Shown here piece by piece: positions 1-9,371 of a stretch of 64,000 nucleotides of DNA. Positions within the stretch are counted from its first letter, which is position 1; every line of letters begins with the position of its first letter. The notes beneath the pieces are model-generated. The model saw only the letters and a list, made by a program, of their open reading frames with translations. It was not told where the DNA came from and made no database searches. The position numbers and the translations under genes were made by a program. Source of the stretch: Porticoccaceae bacterium (lineage in GTDB: Bacteria > Pseudomonadota > Gammaproteobacteria > Pseudomonadales > Porticoccaceae); contig JAGPUQ010000003.1 in NCBI GenBank assembly GCA_018069525.1, positions 1 to 64,000 of the forward strand, written 5' to 3'.

Positions 1-73
1 GTAATTGCTGCATTACCCAGCTAGTACTTGCCCCTTCGCTGGTGTGGGGAGACGTGACTTGAGTCAGAGCCAT
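1..73 (-). CDS. rnfD: RnfD, N-terminal 24 residues only (cut by window edge)
   Basis: An ATG on the minus strand at 73 overlaps the rnfC stop codon in a TAATG arrangement, and the frame stays open to the window edge. The 24 visible residues include SPHT and WVM, as at the start of RnfD proteins, which usually carry a short SPH motif before the first membrane helix. RnfD is the membrane subunit that carries covalently bound FMN in the Rnf complex. The overlap with rnfC and the order A-B-C-D support the call. Too little is visible to judge whether the gene is intact. Confidence 0.82.
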   Translation of the reverse strand, partial: MALTQVTSPHTSEGASTSWVMQQL

Positions 74-2067
74 TAGACGTCGCCCTCAGATGGGCCTTGT
101 TGGGCGGGTAAAGCGTCCAGTCGGGTGTTGATGTCCTGGTATTGCAAACGGGCACCTTCGATTTTAGCCAGTAGCGTATTGTTTTGATCCGCAGTGCGCG
201 GATCGTCTGTGCTGTCCGCGTTGGCCAGTTGCGCCTCATAGCGCTGTAACTTACTTTGCGCGGCGCTTAATGCGCGCTCCAGTTTTTGACGTTGTTGTTC
301 GGGGCTGGTTTGAGTGCTTTGCAAACGAGCCATGGCGGCTTTGACTAAATCAGATTGGCCGCTGTTTGTATCTGACTCGTTCGTATTTAAATTGTCAGAG
401 CTGTTCTCCGAGGCATTCCCAGAGCTATTCTCAGAGCTGCTTTCTAAGGTGCTGCCGGACACATTCTCTGTGGACGCGTTTTGCTTGGCAAGCGCAGCCG
501 CTCGGCGAGCTTCGCGACGAGCAATTTTTTCCTGTGCTTCTTTTTCAATGCGTTGCTGGTGCGTTTCAAAGCGTTGGCGGGCGCGGTCGGCAACAATTTT
601 GTCTTTTTCGTGCTGGCGAATTTCACCTTTAGAGGCGCGATAGTATTGCACCAAAGGAATATTGCTCGGGCACACATAGGAACAGGCCCCGCATTCAATG
701 CAGTCGAATAAGTTGTGGGCTTCCAGGCGCTCATGATTTTGCGAGCGCGCGTACCAGTACAATTGTTGAGGTAGCAAAGAAGCCGGACAGGCCTCGGCAC
801 ACAGCCCGCAGCGAATGCAGGCCTGAGCAAAATCGTTGGTGGGTAATTCGCTTTGGTCCGGCGCCAAAATACAATTAGTGGTTTTAATCAGGGGTACGGC
901 AGTGTCGGGCAAAGTGAAACCCATCATCGGGCCACCCATCACTAAGCGCGAGCACTGGGCTTCATCCACTCCGGTTTCCGACAATACATGGCTGACGGGG
1001 GTGCCTATTAATACTCGGTAATTGCCGGCTTGTGCGCAGGCCTTGCCGGTTACCGTAGTGATACGCGAAATTAAGGGAATGCCTTCGCAGACGGCTTGTT
1101 TAATGGCGAAGGCGGTGCCCACGTTTAAACACACAATACCTAGTTCGGCGGGTAATTTTCCGCTGGGCACCTGGGTGCCCGTTAATATTTCGATTAACTG
1201 CTTTTCGCCACCGGAAGGATATTTGGTGGGGATTTCAATTAGCTCAATATTGGTATGGACGTTGCTGTTATGTAACTGTGCCGACAAGGCGTCCCAGGCT
1301 TCGGGTTTATTATCTTCGATGCCGATTAATACCGATGCCGGTTCGCCGAGAATGTGGGCGAGTATCTGGATACCAGTAATGATTTCTTCGGCGTGTTCGC
1401 GCATCAACATATCGTCGGCGGTGATATAGGGTTCGCATTCCGCCGCGTTAATAATCAGCGTGTCTATTTTTTGTTGCGGATGCAATTTAATGGCGGAGGG
1501 AAAACCCGCGCCGCCCATTCCGGCAATGCCGGCGTCGCGAATACGCTTAAGCAATGTCTGAGGTAACTCGTCGCGAAAATCATTGCAGCCGCTGTGGCTT
1601 ATCCAGCGTTCTTCGCCATCGGGTTTTATCACAATGCACAGGGCGGACATCCCCGAAGAGTGAGGTATTAGATATTCGTTGATGTCGGTAACCACGCCGG
1701 AGGTGGGGGCGTGCACCGCTGCGCTTACCGGGCCAAAGGCTTCGGCGATGAGTTGACCTTTGAGTACCTGCTCGCCGACTTCCACGATAGCCTGCGCGGG
1801 GACGCCGATATGCTGACTTAAGGGCAGTATCAGTTGGTCGGGCAGAGGTAGATCGCGAATCGGTGCAGCCGTGGACTGACGCTTGTTTTCTGGCGGGTGG
1901 ATGCCGCCGTGGAAATCGTGGATTTCCCGCACTTCCCGCACTTCAATCACCTGAGCAATCGCATCAGCGTTGTTCGAGACTCTATCCGAAGTGAATCCCG
2001 ATGAACGATCAGACTGTTTCGTTTGCGGAGTTTGCTTGCTCGCTTTATGGCCTAAAGAAGAATTCAT
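73..2067 (-). CDS. rnfC: Electron transport complex subunit RnfC
   Basis: This 664-residue protein is the peripheral NADH/FMN- and Fe-S-binding subunit of the Rnf (Rsx) complex, which couples electron transfer between NADH and ferredoxin-type carriers to ion movement. The N-terminal part carries the RnfC barrel and a glycine-rich flavin/nucleotide segment ([12 protein letters not shown]). Two [4Fe-4S] motifs follow, [12 protein letters not shown] near residue 415 and [12 protein letters not shown] near 460. The C-terminal tail is charged, with an Ala/Arg-rich coiled coil and a Ser/Asn/Glu-rich linker built from a 12-bp repeat. Its ATG overlaps the rnfB stop by 4 bp, indicating translational coupling. 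Long, low-complexity C-terminal tails are common in RnfC. Confidence 0.96.
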   Translation of the reverse strand: MNSSLGHKASKQTPQTKQSDRSSGFTSDRVSNNADAIAQVIEVREVREIHDFHGGIHPPENKRQSTAAPIRDLPLPDQLILPLSQHIGVPAQAIVEVGEQVLKGQLIAEAFGPVSAAVHAPTSGVVTDINEYLIPHSSGMSALCIVIKPDGEERWISHSGCNDFRDELPQTLLKRIRDAGIAGMGGAGFPSAIKLHPQQKIDTLIINAAECEPYITADDMLMREHAEEIITGIQILAHILGEPASVLIGIEDNKPEAWDALSAQLHNSNVHTNIELIEIPTKYPSGGEKQLIEILTGTQVPSGKLPAELGIVCLNVGTAFAIKQAVCEGIPLISRITTVTGKACAQAGNYRVLIGTPVSHVLSETGVDEAQCSRLVMGGPMMGFTLPDTAVPLIKTTNCILAPDQSELPTNDFAQACIRCGLCAEACPASLLPQQLYWYARSQNHERLEAHNLFDCIECGACSYVCPSNIPLVQYYRASKGEIRQHEKDKIVADRARQRFETHQQRIEKEAQEKIARREARRAAALAKQNASTENVSGSTLESSSENSSGNASENSSDNLNTNESDTNSGQSDLVKAAMARLQSTQTSPEQQRQKLERALSAAQSKLQRYEAQLANADSTDDPRTADQNNTLLAKIEGARLQYQDINTRLDALPAQQGPSEGDV
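397..456. repeat. 12-bp in-frame tandem repeat in rnfC
   Basis: There are five degenerate copies of a 12-bp unit similar to AGAGCTGTTCTC, with starts at 397, 409, 421, 433 and 445. On the coding strand they encode a run of Ser/Asn/Glu tetrapeptides such as ENSS in the C-terminal linker of RnfC. The period preserves the reading frame. Confidence 0.75.
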
Positions 2068-2696
2068 GCGGCCACTTCCCCGCGCCGATCGCTGGCAATG
2101 AGCAGGCTTTCTGCAGGCTCAGGCGTTTGCCAGTGCCAGTCGATCATGGTGCTGGCAATCGGCAGCATATCGATGCAGTCCACCGGGCAGGGTTCTACGC
2201 ATAGATCGCAGCCGGTGCATTCATCGGCGATCACGGTGTGCATCAATTTGGCGGCACCGAGAATCGCATCTACCGGACAGGCGACGATGCACTTGGTGCA
2301 GCCGATGCATTCGTCCTCGCGGATGTAGGCAACGGTTCTGACTTCGCTTTCTTCGCCGTGTTCTTCGTCCAGGCTGGGCGCAGGCACATCCAGTAAATTT
2401 GCGATGGCGTCGATGGTGCCCTGGCCACCGGGCGGACATTTATTGATGGCGTCGCCATTGATGATGGATTCGGCATAGGGTTTACAGCCGGGGAAGCCGC
2501 ACTGGCCGCACTGGGTTTGTGGGAGGAGCGCGTCGACCTGTTCGACCAGTGGATTGCCTTCAATTTTGAATTTAATCGAGGCATAGCCCAGCACCGCGCC
2601 AAATATCGCGGACAGGCTGACCAGCGCGGCTAATGCGGTAAGTAGCGGGGATTGGGTAAGGAGTTCAATCACGGTTATTTCATACCAGTCCGGCAA
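2064..2696 (-). CDS. rnfB: Electron transport complex subunit RnfB
   Basis: This 210-residue Rnf subunit has one N-terminal membrane anchor. A [4Fe-4S]-binding motif ([14 protein letters not shown]) follows near residues 58-72, then a ferredoxin domain with two clusters ([12 protein letters not shown] and [12 protein letters not shown]). It passes electrons between the peripheral RnfC and the membrane subunits. All cluster cysteines are present. The start overlaps the rnfA end by 17 bp and the stop overlaps the rnfC ATG by 4 bp, so A-B-C form one transcription unit. Its length is in the normal range for the family. Confidence 0.97.
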   Translation of the reverse strand: MPDWYEITVIELLTQSPLLTALAALVSLSAIFGAVLGYASIKFKIEGNPLVEQVDALLPQTQCGQCGFPGCKPYAESIINGDAINKCPPGGQGTIDAIANLLDVPAPSLDEEHGEESEVRTVAYIREDECIGCTKCIVACPVDAILGAAKLMHTVIADECTGCDLCVEPCPVDCIDMLPIASTMIDWHWQTPEPAESLLIASDRRGEVAA

Positions 2697-3255
2697 AACC
2701 CATAAACGCCAGGGACATCAAACCCGCCGTAATCATGCCGATAGCGGCACCGCGAAAGGGGGTCGGTACATCCGCTGCTGCAAGTCGTTCGCGCATCGCG
2801 GAAAATAAAATCAACACCAGGGAAAATCCCAGAGCGGCACCGAAACCGTAGAGCGCGGATTCCATAAAGGTACGCATTTTCGCAGTGTTTTGCAGGGCGA
2901 CGCCGAGCACGGCGCAGTTGGTGGTAATGAGCGGTAGAAACACGCCCAGCACCCGATAGAGCAGCGGACTGGTTTTTTCGATAAACATTCTGGTGAACTG
3001 CACCACCACCGCAATCACCAAAATAAAGGCGATGGTTTTGAGGTATTCCAGGTGCAGGGGAATCAGAATCCAGGCGTTGACCATATACGAGCTGATCGCC
3101 GCCAGTGTCAGCACAAAGGTCGTCGCCGCCGCCATGCCGATAGCGGTTTCGAGTTTATTGGACACGCCCATAAACGGGCACAGGCCGAGGAATTGGGCCA
3201 GGACAAAATTATTAACCAGGATGGTGCTGATTAATATGACGAAAAACTCTGACAT
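2680..3255 (-). CDS. rnfA: Electron transport complex membrane subunit RnfA
   Basis: This 191-residue, strongly hydrophobic protein has about six predicted membrane helices. The N-terminus ([32 protein letters not shown]) and the central segment with [14 protein letters not shown] are characteristic of RnfA/RsxA and the related NqrE. RnfA forms the membrane core of the Rnf complex together with RnfE. It is the first gene of the rnf unit. About 180 bp separate it from metG, which lies upstream on the same strand, so the rnf operon probably has its own promoter, although I could not identify one with confidence. Confidence 0.97.
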   Translation of the reverse strand: MSEFFVILISTILVNNFVLAQFLGLCPFMGVSNKLETAIGMAAATTFVLTLAAISSYMVNAWILIPLHLEYLKTIAFILVIAVVVQFTRMFIEKTSPLLYRVLGVFLPLITTNCAVLGVALQNTAKMRTFMESALYGFGAALGFSLVLILFSAMRERLAAADVPTPFRGAAIGMITAGLMSLAFMGFAGLV

Positions 3256-3433
3256 TGTGGGTACCTGTCCTTATACCTGCCTTTAAGCGCAGATTATCCG
3301 GGAAGCGGGCCTGTCATTCCAATAATAGATAACGGAGTTTTTAGGCGATTTAGTAATAACCAGCTCGCCGATGATCGTGCCAGGCGCTTGTCTGCGTCTA
3401 AATACGGCCGGGTTCCAAACACGCTCACAGGTT

Positions 3434-5491
3434 TTAAGTAATACGCTGACCTGGCTGCGCGCCGCTATCGGGGCTGAGCAAGTAAATACCTTCGTCATCA
3501 CCGGCAGCCAGCACCATGCCTTCGGATAGTCCAAAACGCATTTTGCGCGGCGCGAGGTTGGCGACCATGACCGTTAGGCGACCTTCCAGGTCTTCGGGTT
3601 TATAGCTCGACTTGATCCCGGAAAACACATTGCGGGTTTCACTGCCGATATCGAGGGTGAGCTGCAAGAGTTTGTCAGCACCTTCTACGGCTGTTGCCGA
3701 AACGATTTTTGCCACCCGTAAATCTACCTTCATAAAGTCGTCGAAGTTAATTTCTGCGGCTATACTTTCTATGGCAGGGACGTCTATAGCAGGGTTTTCG
3801 ATGGTAGCGGTTTCAGTGCTGGGGCTGTTGATAGCAGGTGCCTCCTCTTTACTGGCATTAATCATCGAGTCCACTTTATCTTTGTCCACGCGCTGCATCA
3901 TCGGCTTAAAGGTTTCGATAGTGTGGCCGAGCAGGGGTTCAATGGTCGCATCCCAGTGCAGGGGATCGTTGAGAAAGGCTTCAGCCTGAACAGCGACAGC
4001 CGGCAACACCGGTTTTAAGTAGATGCACAGGGCGCGGAATATATTGATACCCAGCGAGCAAATGCCCCGAACCTCGGCAGCTTTGTCGGGGTCTTTGGAC
4101 AGTTTCCAGGGTTCTTTTGCGGCGATGTATTCATTGGCCGCGTCGGCAAGCGCCATAATTTCACGCATGGCTTTGCCGAAATCCCGGTTTTCATAAAGGG
4201 CGGCGATACTTTCCCCGCCGGCGACGGTTTGTTCCCAGAGCGCGGGTTCGGCAATGGTTTCGTCGAGGAGGCCGTCGTGGTCTCGGGTAATAAATTTGGC
4301 ACAACGGCTGGCGATATTAACGACTTTACCGACCAAATCACTGTTCACCCGCTGCACAAAGTCTTCTAAGTTGAGATCGAGATCTTCAACGCCAGAGGAT
4401 AATTTGCCCGCAAAATAATAACGTAAATATTCGGGATCAAGGTGTTCCAGATAGGTGCCCGCATTGATAAAGGTACCGCGCGACTTCGACATTTTTTTGC
4501 CGTTGACGGTTAAAAACCCATGGACACAAATTTTAGTGGGGGTGCGGTAACCCGCGCTTTCGAGCATGGCGGGCCAGAACAGAGCGTGGAAGTTGACGAT
4601 GTCCTTGCCGATAAAGTGATATAGCTCGGCGGTGGAATCGCGCTGCCAGAAGTCATCAAAGGTGATATCTGTACGCTCGCAGAGGTTTTTAAAGCTGGCC
4701 ATATAGCCGATGGGGGCATCCAGCCACACGTAAAAGTACTTGCCCGGCGCATCGGGAATTTCAAAACCGAAGTAGGGCGCGTCGCGACTGATGTCCCACT
4801 CTTTTAAGCCAACGTCCAGCCACTCGCGGAGTTTATTGGCGACTTCCGGAGCAACATGGCCGTCACTGAGCCACTGACTTAAAAAATCGCTAAAGTCGGG
4901 TAAGGTGAAAAAATAATGGGTGGAGCTTTTTTCTACCGGGGTCGCGCCAGAGATCGCCGATTTGGGATCGATGAGTTCGGAGGGCGAGTAGGTAGCGCCG
5001 CAGACTTCACAGTTATCGCCGTACTGGCCTTCGGCTTTGCAGCGCGGGCAAGTGCCGACAACGTAGCGATCCGCCAGAAACAACTGTTTTTCGGGGTCGT
5101 AGAGTTGGTTGATCTCACGCGTCGCAATGTGGCCGTTGTCGCGCAAACGCAGGTAGATGTGCTCGGAGAGCTCCCGATTTTCCGGGGAGTGGGTCGAGTG
5201 GTAATTGTCGAACTCGATCAGAAAGCGAGAAAAATCGGCGCGATGCTCGGCGTTGACCCGCTCAATTTGTTGTTCGGGACTAATGCCTAGCTCTTCAGCT
5301 TTGAGCATAATGGCAGTTCCGTGAGCATCGTCGGCGCAGACGTAGTAACATTCGTGCCCGCGCAATTTCTGAAAGCGCACCCAGATATCGGTTTGTATGT
5401 ATTCCACCAAATGGCCGAGATGAATCGCACCGTTGGCATAGGGCAATGCGCTAGTTACCAGGATGCGGCGTTTAGTGTCGTGTGAACTCAT
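3434..5491 (-). CDS. metG: Methionyl-tRNA synthetase
   Basis: MetG attaches methionine to tRNA-Met. The chosen ATG at 5491 gives 685 residues and the usual start [18 protein letters not shown]. The frame opens 32 codons further upstream, but that extension is Lys/Leu/Phe-rich and not family-like. Visible signatures are [12 protein letters not shown] (HIGH motif, residues about 24-27), a CPRC..CEVC zinc knuckle near 145-163, KKMSKSRG near 332, and a C-terminal EMAP/tRNA-binding domain (from about 580). The linker before that last domain is made of a 15-bp repeat. The gene is divergent from mrp across about 170 bp, as in pseudomonads. Confidence 0.97.
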   Translation of the reverse strand: MSSHDTKRRILVTSALPYANGAIHLGHLVEYIQTDIWVRFQKLRGHECYYVCADDAHGTAIMLKAEELGISPEQQIERVNAEHRADFSRFLIEFDNYHSTHSPENRELSEHIYLRLRDNGHIATREINQLYDPEKQLFLADRYVVGTCPRCKAEGQYGDNCEVCGATYSPSELIDPKSAISGATPVEKSSTHYFFTLPDFSDFLSQWLSDGHVAPEVANKLREWLDVGLKEWDISRDAPYFGFEIPDAPGKYFYVWLDAPIGYMASFKNLCERTDITFDDFWQRDSTAELYHFIGKDIVNFHALFWPAMLESAGYRTPTKICVHGFLTVNGKKMSKSRGTFINAGTYLEHLDPEYLRYYFAGKLSSGVEDLDLNLEDFVQRVNSDLVGKVVNIASRCAKFITRDHDGLLDETIAEPALWEQTVAGGESIAALYENRDFGKAMREIMALADAANEYIAAKEPWKLSKDPDKAAEVRGICSLGINIFRALCIYLKPVLPAVAVQAEAFLNDPLHWDATIEPLLGHTIETFKPMMQRVDKDKVDSMINASKEEAPAINSPSTETATIENPAIDVPAIESIAAEINFDDFMKVDLRVAKIVSATAVEGADKLLQLTLDIGSETRNVFSGIKSSYKPEDLEGRLTVMVANLAPRKMRFGLSEGMVLAAGDDEGIYLLSPDSGAQPGQRIT
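3769..3843. repeat. 15-bp in-frame tandem repeat in metG linker
   Basis: Five degenerate 15-bp copies start at 3769, 3784, 3799, 3814 and 3829, and resemble CTATAGCAGGGTTTT. They encode pentapeptides such as PAIDV and PAIES in the flexible linker between the MetG anticodon-binding domain and the C-terminal tRNA-binding domain. Confidence 0.75.
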
Positions 5492-5662
5492 TGATCGGGG
5501 TCTACTGTTAGATTTAACAAAATTTAGGTTTAACGAAATTCGGCTCTTAAAAAGCGGTTTTTTTAGGGAAAGCAGGTAATTCGCCACCGCCTAAAGCAGC
5601 GGCGATTGTAGCGGTTTTACGGTTTTTAATCATCAAACATCAATAGTTTAGAGGCGGTTGTA

Positions 5663-6514
5663 ATGGCTCAAGCAGGAACACCAGCACCGGGAGCAGCGCA
5701 AGGCGTGCCGGAAGGTTTAAGCACCGTGGCAAATATTGTCGCGGTGGCCTCCGGTAAAGGCGGCGTGGGGAAATCCACCACCACCGTTAATTTGGCCCTG
5801 GCTTTACTGGCCGAGGGTCAGCGAGTTGGCGTGCTGGATGCGGATATTTACGGGCCGAGTATCGGCATGCTGGTGGGAGTGCCTCAAGGTACCCAGCCCA
5901 AAATCGTTAATGGCAATACCTTTGTTCCGATCGAGGCCCACGGTTTAAAAACCAATTCCATGGCCTATTTGGCTTCGGATAGCACACCGATGGTGTGGCG
6001 CGGGCCAATGGCTGGCGGCGCCTTAACCCAATTACTCACGCAAACCTTGTGGGGCGAGCTGGATATACTGCTGGTCGATATGCCGCCCGGTACTGGGGAT
6101 ATCCAGCTGACCCTGGCGCAAAAAGCTGAGGTTGCCGGCGCGGTGATTGTTACCACGCCTCAGGATCTCGCCTTGCTTGACGCCCGCAAAGGCATTGAAA
6201 TGTTTCGCAAGGTTAATATTCCGGTGTTGGGTGTAGTGGAGAATATGGCATTGCATATTTGTTCGCAGTGTAATCACGCGGAACCGATTTTCGGAGAGGG
6301 CGGGGGTGCTAAGGTCGCTGGGGAATACGAAGCCGAGTTACTGGGTTCGCTGCCTCTGGATCGCCGCATACGCGAAGGCGATGCGGGTCAGCCAATTATG
6401 CTTGCCGAGCCGGAAGGTGACATCGCTAAGAGTTATCGCGGTATTGCGCGGGCGTTGATCGCCGCTCTCGAAGGTGTGGACACCGGTGGCCCGGAAATTA
6501 TTATCGGGGATTAG
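5663..6514 (+). CDS. mrp: Mrp/ApbC-type iron-sulfur carrier ATPase, short form
   Basis: This is a 283-residue P-loop ATPase of the Mrp/NBP35 family, a scaffold/carrier for Fe-S cluster delivery. The deviant Walker A motif GKGGVGKST is at residues 31-39, a segment VDMPPGTGDIQLT corresponds to the switch/Walker B region, and a CSQC pair near residue 200 is the cluster-binding CxxC. It starts only about 30 residues before the Walker motif, so the N-terminal MIP18/DUF59 domain found in most gammaproteobacterial Mrp proteins is absent. The ATG at 5663 is preceded by GAGGCGG. It sits next to metG and dcd, a common arrangement. Confidence 0.93.
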   Translation: MAQAGTPAPGAAQGVPEGLSTVANIVAVASGKGGVGKSTTTVNLALALLAEGQRVGVLDADIYGPSIGMLVGVPQGTQPKIVNGNTFVPIEAHGLKTNSMAYLASDSTPMVWRGPMAGGALTQLLTQTLWGELDILLVDMPPGTGDIQLTLAQKAEVAGAVIVTTPQDLALLDARKGIEMFRKVNIPVLGVVENMALHICSQCNHAEPIFGEGGGAKVAGEYEAELLGSLPLDRRIREGDAGQPIMLAEPEGDIAKSYRGIARALIAALEGVDTGGPEIIIGD

Positions 6515-6575
6515 CGGGATAAAAACCGTGAGAATTCGAATATTTTTTTAATATCAGTGATGAGAGGAGATTGAG

Positions 6576-7148
6576 TTGAGTATTAAGCCTGACAAGTGGA
6601 TTCGCCGTATGGCAAAAGAACAGGGCATGATCGAGCCGTTTATCGAACAACAGGTGCGGCAGCCTGACGCCAATGGCGACAAAGTGATTTCCTACGGGGT
6701 ATCGAGCTACGGTTACGACGTGCGTTGTTCCGAAGACTTCAAAATCTTCACCAATGTGCACTCAGCGACGGTTGATCCGAAAAATTTCGACACCAATAGT
6801 TTTGTGGATTTCAGGGGAGATAGCTGCATTATTCCCCCCAACTCCTTCGCGTTAGCGCGTACTGTGGAATACTTCCGCATCCCTCGCAACGTGCTGACCA
6901 TTTGTCTGGGTAAGTCCACCTATGCCCGTTGCGGCATCATCGTCAACGTCACCCCGCTGGAGCCGGAGTGGGAGGGTCACGTTACTTTGGAATTTTCCAA
7001 CACCACCACCTTGCCCGCCAAAATTTACGCCAACGAAGGCGTGGCACAGATGTTGTTTTTTGAGTCGGACGAAGAGTGCGAGGTATCCTACAAGGATCGC
7101 GGCGGCAAATATCAGGGCCAGACCGGGGTGACTTTACCTAAAACGTAA
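6576..7148 (+). CDS. dcd: dCTP deaminase
   Basis: This 190-residue enzyme deaminates dCTP to dUTP for dTMP synthesis, and its length is close to the 193 residues of the E. coli enzyme. The family motifs are present: GKSTYARCG near residues 110-118 with the conserved Ser and Arg, and TLEFSNTT containing the catalytic glutamate near 138. The start is a TTG at 6576, supported by a strong GAGGAGA Shine-Dalgarno 5 bp upstream; the next in-frame ATG would remove the conserved N-terminus. It lies 61 bp after mrp and is probably cotranscribed. The last codons and the stop are repeated just downstream. Confidence 0.97.
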   Translation: MSIKPDKWIRRMAKEQGMIEPFIEQQVRQPDANGDKVISYGVSSYGYDVRCSEDFKIFTNVHSATVDPKNFDTNSFVDFRGDSCIIPPNSFALARTVEYFRIPRNVLTICLGKSTYARCGIIVNVTPLEPEWEGHVTLEFSNTTTLPAKIYANEGVAQMLFFESDEECEVSYKDRGGKYQGQTGVTLPKT

Positions 7149-7174
7149 GCCTAAAATCTTACCTAAAATGTAAG
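7134..7174. repeat. Duplication of the dcd 3' end (25-bp period)
   Basis: The segment TTACCTAAAACGTAAG at 7134-7149, which contains the dcd stop codon, recurs with one mismatch as TTACCTAAAATGTAAG at 7159-7174. The second copy lies outside the gene. Confidence 0.8.
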
Positions 7175-7188
7175 CTCTAAGAGTATAG

Positions 7189-7231
7189 AGGCCTATCAAT
7201 AGGGGCCTATATCAAAAGGCCTTATCAATAG
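7189..7231. repeat. 14-15-bp degenerate tandem repeat between dcd and the DUF3108 gene
   Basis: Three degenerate copies of a unit like AGGCCTATCAATAG fill most of the space between the two convergent genes. No hairpin with a T-run was seen there. Confidence 0.6.
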
Positions 7232-7236
7232 ACAGC

Positions 7237-7971
7237 TTATAAAAGGGTTTTCTGGATGCCCGACAAAGTCAGTTCATAAATTTCGTTATCTTCTTTTTGG
7301 CGAAGTTTTACTAATAAATAATCCATATCACTGGCCATCCAAAATTCGGTTTCCCGCTCGTCGTCGTCGCGTATGCGTTTTAGTTTGACGCATTTAATGT
7401 CGCCTGCAGCGGTGGTCAGGGTTTCCTCACCGATCTGCTCGAAGCGATATTCCCGCACCTTGCCCCGGTGCATCACCTGGTAATCGAAGCTGGTTGCGCC
7501 CGCCAGTAAGTCGCGGCGAATTTGTATCTGATAACTCATCGGGCCGAGATAGCCGGGTTGCAAAGTAATGTCGCGGACCTTGTTTTTTCGGGTGTAGTGG
7601 GCGATGCCACTATTGTGATCTGCGGTGAGGTTTTCTTCTCGTTTACTACCCAGCAAGGAGCGCTCGTGCTGATAGGTGTTGACCACGATGGTGCCGTCTA
7701 AAACCCGGAAGGTTTCGCTTTCTTTTATGCCCCCTAAAAAACTTTTGGCCGTGGTGCTGAGGCGGTAGTTACCGTCGACGACTTGCAGGCTGCGGGTGGC
7801 GGCGACTGCCATGCCGTTAAAATTGGCTTCGTAGGTGGCGTTGTAGGGTGATAGTTGTAAGGGCGACGTTGGTGCCGGGGTTGATGCTGGGGAATCGACT
7901 GCGAGTGCGGATTGCACAGTAATAAGCAGCAGCAGTAGTAGAGAGCGAGTAATAAGCTGGGTAACGCGCAT
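7237..7971 (-). CDS. DUF3108 domain-containing exported protein
   Basis: This 244-residue protein has a clear signal peptide: MRV, then a long Leu run ending in QSALA, with cleavage near residue 24. The body fits the DUF3108 family of periplasmic beta-rich proteins (SPYNATYEANFNGM, SYQIQIRRDLLAGATSFDYQV, and a C-terminal TEFWMASDMDYLLVKLRQKE). The family has no settled function. It lies next to purM on the same strand, which is also seen in related genomes. The start ATG has AGGA 7 bp upstream. A role at the cell envelope is inference from the signal peptide. Confidence 0.85.
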   Translation of the reverse strand: MRVTQLITRSLLLLLLITVQSALAVDSPASTPAPTSPLQLSPYNATYEANFNGMAVAATRSLQVVDGNYRLSTTAKSFLGGIKESETFRVLDGTIVVNTYQHERSLLGSKREENLTADHNSGIAHYTRKNKVRDITLQPGYLGPMSYQIQIRRDLLAGATSFDYQVMHRGKVREYRFEQIGEETLTTAAGDIKCVKLKRIRDDDERETEFWMASDMDYLLVKLRQKEDNEIYELTLSGIQKTLL

Positions 7972-8113
7972 AGTGCATCCTGGATAATGTCGGAATATAG
8001 AGTTTAGAGTCTAAAACCGTTGTGTTGTTCACTTTTATTAGGGCAGTGGTGGCGGGTATATTGTTTCTGTTATCAAGGTGTTAAGTCGCTTAGCTATCAG
8101 GGTATTAAGCCGA

Positions 8114-9187
8114 TCAGCTTACAAATTCGACTTGTTCCTGCCCCGCACCGGTTTTGGTAATTTTGCCGATTTGAAAAGGTTGCTCGCCCTGCTCGGTGAG
8201 TAGTTTGATGGCCGCTGCCGCGCCGTCTGCGGGTACGGCGATGACCATGCCGACGCCGCAATTAAAGGTGCGGTACATCTCACGCAACTCTATATTGCCG
8301 GTGCGTTGCAGCCATTCAAATACCGGGGGGAGTTGCCAGGTGCTAGTGTCGAGCTCTGCGGTGCAGCCCTCTGGCAGCACCCGGGGAATATTTTCCAGCA
8401 AGCCGCCGCCGGTGATATGGGCGAGGGCATGCACGGATACAGCATCAGTGGGAGGATTCTTGATTAGGGCTAATACCGCTTTCACATAAATTCGCGTGGG
8501 TGCGAGCAGGGCGTCGGCCAGTGTGCCGTCGCCGAGTAATTCCGTTGTTGGATCAATGTTGTGGGTGTCCAACACTTTGCGAATCAAGGAAAAGCCGTTG
8601 GAGTGGGGACCGCTCGCCGGTAAGGCGATTAAGGCATCGCCCTCGCGCACGGCACTTCCGTCGATAATCTTGTCGTGTTCAACCACGCCGACACAAAAGC
8701 CGGCAAGGTCGTAATCGTTACCGGTGTACATGCCGGGCATTTCCGCAGTTTCACCGCCGACTAATGAGCAACCGGCTAATTCACAGCCTGCGCCAATACC
8801 GGTAACCACCGCAGCGGCAGTATCTACATCGAGTTTTCCGGTGGCGTAATAGTCGAGGAAAAACAGCGGCTCCGCACCACAAACGATGAGATCGTTAACG
8901 CACATGGCGACCAGGTCGATGCCCACCTTGTCGTGGATGCCCAAATCCATAGCCAGTCGTAATTTAGTGCCGACGCCGTCTGTGGCCGAGACCAGTACCG
9001 GTTCGTCGTAGCCTTTGGGGAGTTTGCACAGCGCGCCAAAGCCACCCAGTCCGGCCATTACTTCCGGTCGTCGGGTAGCGCTCGCCACTTGTTTGATGCG
9101 CTCGACGAGCTGGTTGCCCGCATCGATATCGACACCCGCATCTTTGTAGCTCAATGAAGGTGGCGCAGCGTGGGTAGGTTTGGTCAT
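8114..9187 (-). CDS. purM: Phosphoribosylformylglycinamidine cyclo-ligase (AIR synthetase)
   Basis: PurM catalyses the ATP-dependent ring closure of FGAM to AIR, the fifth step of purine synthesis. The 357-residue product has the expected motifs: [20 protein letters not shown] at the N-terminus, the glycine-rich [33 protein letters not shown] and [13 protein letters not shown]. Its length matches the family. In many gammaproteobacteria purN follows purM, but here the next gene on this strand is the DUF3108 gene. It is divergent from the DUF2066 gene. I saw no obvious PurR operator upstream. Confidence 0.98.
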   Translation of the reverse strand: MTKPTHAAPPSLSYKDAGVDIDAGNQLVERIKQVASATRRPEVMAGLGGFGALCKLPKGYDEPVLVSATDGVGTKLRLAMDLGIHDKVGIDLVAMCVNDLIVCGAEPLFFLDYYATGKLDVDTAAAVVTGIGAGCELAGCSLVGGETAEMPGMYTGNDYDLAGFCVGVVEHDKIIDGSAVREGDALIALPASGPHSNGFSLIRKVLDTHNIDPTTELLGDGTLADALLAPTRIYVKAVLALIKNPPTDAVSVHALAHITGGGLLENIPRVLPEGCTAELDTSTWQLPPVFEWLQRTGNIELREMYRTFNCGVGMVIAVPADGAAAAIKLLTEQGEQPFQIGKITKTGAGQEQVEFVS

Positions 9188-9371
9188 GGTGAGCGGGTTC
9201 CGCGTTGGGGTTTGGAGTTGAGGTGTCTGGCTTGATTCATGAGCCGCGAGTCAGATCACGAGTCATGAGTTGCAAGTCACTAGCCGCGCATTTTAGCGCG
9301 AGCGCCGCATAAAGTCAGGATGCGAATGCATCTTCTCTGTACCCCGGCCAAGCAACTGCTAGAATAAGCCT

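Noticed and set aside
314-711. Plus-strand open frames opposite rnfC
   Set aside because: They lie inside a clear conserved gene on the other strand, have low-complexity repeat-derived sequence and no ribosome binding site.
5492-5587. Longer MetG N-terminus from 5587
   Set aside because: The extra 32 residues have no family similarity; the conserved protein starts at [10 protein letters not shown].
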